A stretch of 64,000 bases of DNA. Source: Thereva unica (Eukaryota > Arthropoda > Insecta > Diptera > Therevidae). The position numbers and the translations under genes were made by a program. Below, one piece after another: positions 62,464 through 64,000 of this stretch. How positions within the stretch are numbered: position 1 is the first letter of the stretch; the number at the start of each line of letters is the position of its first letter. Location of the stretch: positions 190,265,112-190,329,111 of the forward strand of contig OX465281.1 of NCBI GenBank assembly GCA_949987705.1. The letters are read 5' to 3'. The notes beneath the pieces were generated by a model. That model searched no databases. It worked only from the letters and a program-made list of their open reading frames with translations, and was not told the DNA's origin.

Positions 62464-63023
62464 ATTCTTCACAGTACCAGATTTGCAAGATGGCTTTTGG
62501 CACATTGAATTAGATATGGTATCAAGGAAATATACTACATTCAGTACACCCTTACACTTATACCAATTTAATCGCTTACCTTTCGGTTTATCAACAGCAC
62601 CAGAAGTTTTACAAAAATATAATTCTGAAGCGTTTTCTAATACACCGGGAGTTACTATTTATATTGATGATATATTAGTATGTGGAAAAACGGTAGAAGA
62701 ACATGATCAAAATCGTGCAAGAGAAATGAATATTAAATTCAATAAAAATAAAATTCAATTTCGAGTTAACCAGGCACACTATTTGGGCCATATATTATCA
62801 GAAAATGGTATTGAACCTGATCTCGAATGGATCAAGGCTATAGAACAATTAAAACACCAACATCGAAAAAAGAACTTCAAAAATTCTTAGGTGTTGTAAA
62901 TTATATACGAAATTTTATTCCAAATATGGCTAATCTAACAGTTTCATCACGAGAACTCCTAAAGCAAAATGTAAAATTTCAATGCCTCATCACACAGAAG
63001 CAATTAAAAAAATTGAAGAAATA

Positions 63024-63835
63024 ATTGAGGAGTGGGCGAACAAAACGGCACATGTCCATGGTTGGCCGTTTTCAGTGTTTTGACGGAATCGTGTTCATTA
63101 CACTAAACTGCAACTAGTTTCAATCTCAGACACTTCAAAAATCACTTTCATGTAATATTTTTTTGTTAGCAAAGTAACGGTTTCCCTGCAGAAAGGCATA
63201 TGTCCTACGAATATTCATATTTTTTAACCATTCGTTAATGTGGATTTTCAAAAGGGCACGTATTTCATACAAAAAAGTTTTTAATCAACAATGGAAGTTC
63301 ATTGCACCTCACCTGGGGCTCTAATTACATCGATTTGTATGTGCATCATAAACTGCACTAAAAATGCACTAAAATTTACCTCACTTTTGCCTCCCACGGC
63401 CCAAAACAAGCCGTGGGGCACTATGACCCCTTAAAATTTGCGTAACAGACCCTACTATTAGGAAAAAATACCAGAAAAATCTCCCCTTGCCTCTAAGGGG
63501 GCCAGGGAGCTCCCTAAAAGGCTAAAAACAAAAAAACGTGTCCAGTTGGGTTCCTGCAAAAGGGCACATGTCCATTCAAGGGTTTGACAAAACGGTACAT
63601 GTCCAGTTCTGTCCCTGCAAAAGGGCACATGTCCATTTTTGTTTTAATTTTTTCTCTTAAAGTATTAAACATATTTAAAAAAAATTTTTCCGTCTGAATG
63701 AGTTCAAATAGTAGCACAACCTACCATACTCATAAATAGTTAATGTGATCAGTTCAGAGGCAGAAACAGTTTTTTGCGATTTCTGAACAATTTGCAAAAC
63801 TGGACATGTGCCGTTTTGTTCGCCCACTCCTCAAT
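63024..63835. mobile_element. 812-bp MITE with TA target duplication
   Basis: Long inverted ends starting ATTGAGGAGTGGGCGAACAA (35 bp or more, including acggcacatgtcc), flanked by TA (63022-63023, 63836-63837). The phrase 'gcaaaagggcacatgtcc' and its inverse recur internally near 63550-63640. No gene. It interrupts Gypsy F between RT and RNase H. Confidence 0.85.
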
Positions 63836-64000
63836 TACAAATTATAACGTTTTAGTGCCATTTGATGAAAAAGCGGAAGTAATTATTCAAACAGATGCTT
63901 CAAAGGATGGATTAGGGTGTTGCCTAATGCAACAAAACGGAGTAGTTGCTTATGCCTCAAGAGCATTGTCACCGAATGAACAAAGGTATGCTCAGATTGA

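Larger units (their letters stand above)
54616..64000 (+). mobile_element. Gypsy-type LTR retrotransposon F, 5'-truncated and split
   Basis: gag (54620-55316), protease (55379 on), RT (55786-56063, resuming at 62468) and RNase H (63838 to window end) are in order on plus. It lacks a 5' LTR. Just upstream, 54575-54616 ends 'gggaatcactg', a hAT-like terminus, so F was probably truncated by, or recombined with, another element. It is interrupted by Gypsy G (56068-62463) and by a MITE (63024-63835). The 3' part lies beyond the window. Confidence 0.85.
55379..64000 (+). pseudogene. Pol of retrotransposon F (protease, RT, RNase H), split by two insertions
   Basis: The protease shows FKIDSGAEVSILPKNMI and AILGLDLCVELGII. 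The RT begins HPPCRIPLKLQDRRREK and LRLCLDPRYLNTCL, reaches KLSRQR at 56063, and continues after Gypsy G with VPDLQDGFWHIELD, RLPFGLSTAPEV, then VTIYIDDILVCG (the YxDD core, with Ile at the variable position). A frameshift near 62850 precedes LQKFLGVVNYIRNFIPNMA. After the MITE, RNase H follows from 63838 (VIIQTDASKDGLGCCL, YASRALSPNEQRYAQ) and leaves the window. An additional shift and stops near 55756 break the frame. Confidence 0.85.

Overview
This 64 kb window looks like a transposon-packed stretch of an insect genome. It is AT-rich. The only host-gene remnant I recognise is the last two exons of an insect-type odorant receptor (6059..6331). Almost everything else is mobile DNA: PIF/Harbinger elements with TTA or TAA target-site duplications (TSDs), hAT elements with 8-bp TSDs, a Polinton/Maverick, LINE fragments, a tRNA-derived SINE, Ty3/Gypsy retroelements, Helentron remnants, foldback repeats and satellite-like arrays. 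No bacterial features and no CRISPR are present. The insect order cannot be fixed from the sequence alone.

Layout. 0-10.8 kb: a decayed Helentron (endonuclease abutting the Rep domain), a 1.1-kb foldback, a 5'-truncated LINE, a Harbinger MITE, the odorant receptor exons, a SINE and a 118-bp tandem repeat. 10.8-17.5 kb: Harbinger element C (transposase plus a Myb/SANT-like partner) cut up by two MITEs, a hAT (itself holding a LINE fragment) and a hAT-type MITE. 17.5-18.9 kb: a LINE. 20.53-41.75 kb: Harbinger element A (TIRs, TSD TTA), whose MADF gene received a 16,797-bp Polinton (20850..37646, 6-bp TSD GACGTT) and whose transposase received Harbinger B, which in turn holds a MITE. 42.2-45.4 kb: Harbinger D, with a solo LTR in its transposase and a dinucleotide repeat where the catalytic Glu should be. 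46-54 kb: Harbinger-like E, whose MADF gene has a 5-kb intron filled by a foldback, a Helentron helicase/ubiquitin-protease fragment and a 2.65-kb satellite array. 54.6-64 kb: Gypsy F split by a nearly complete Gypsy G (TSD ATTC), which is split by a hAT, which is split by a Harbinger MITE.

The Polinton is the centrepiece. It encodes a chromodomain integrase, a collagen-like protein with a phage-tail-fibre-like motif, a conserved acidic coiled-coil protein (frameshifted), a packaging ATPase (internally deleted), a PLA2-like protein, an adenain-type protease, a penton-type minor capsid protein (split by a 1-kb insertion), a 37-aa microprotein overlapping the major capsid start, an intact-looking major capsid protein, an exonuclease-like protein with a premature stop, an uninterrupted protein-primed-type family B polymerase, and several small proteins of unknown function. 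Replication, integration and major capsid genes are open, while ATPase, penton and exonuclease are damaged, so this copy is probably virion-defective but young.

The nesting gives a relative chronology by direct inspection: Harbinger A landed first, then the Polinton and Harbinger B, then the insertion in the penton gene.
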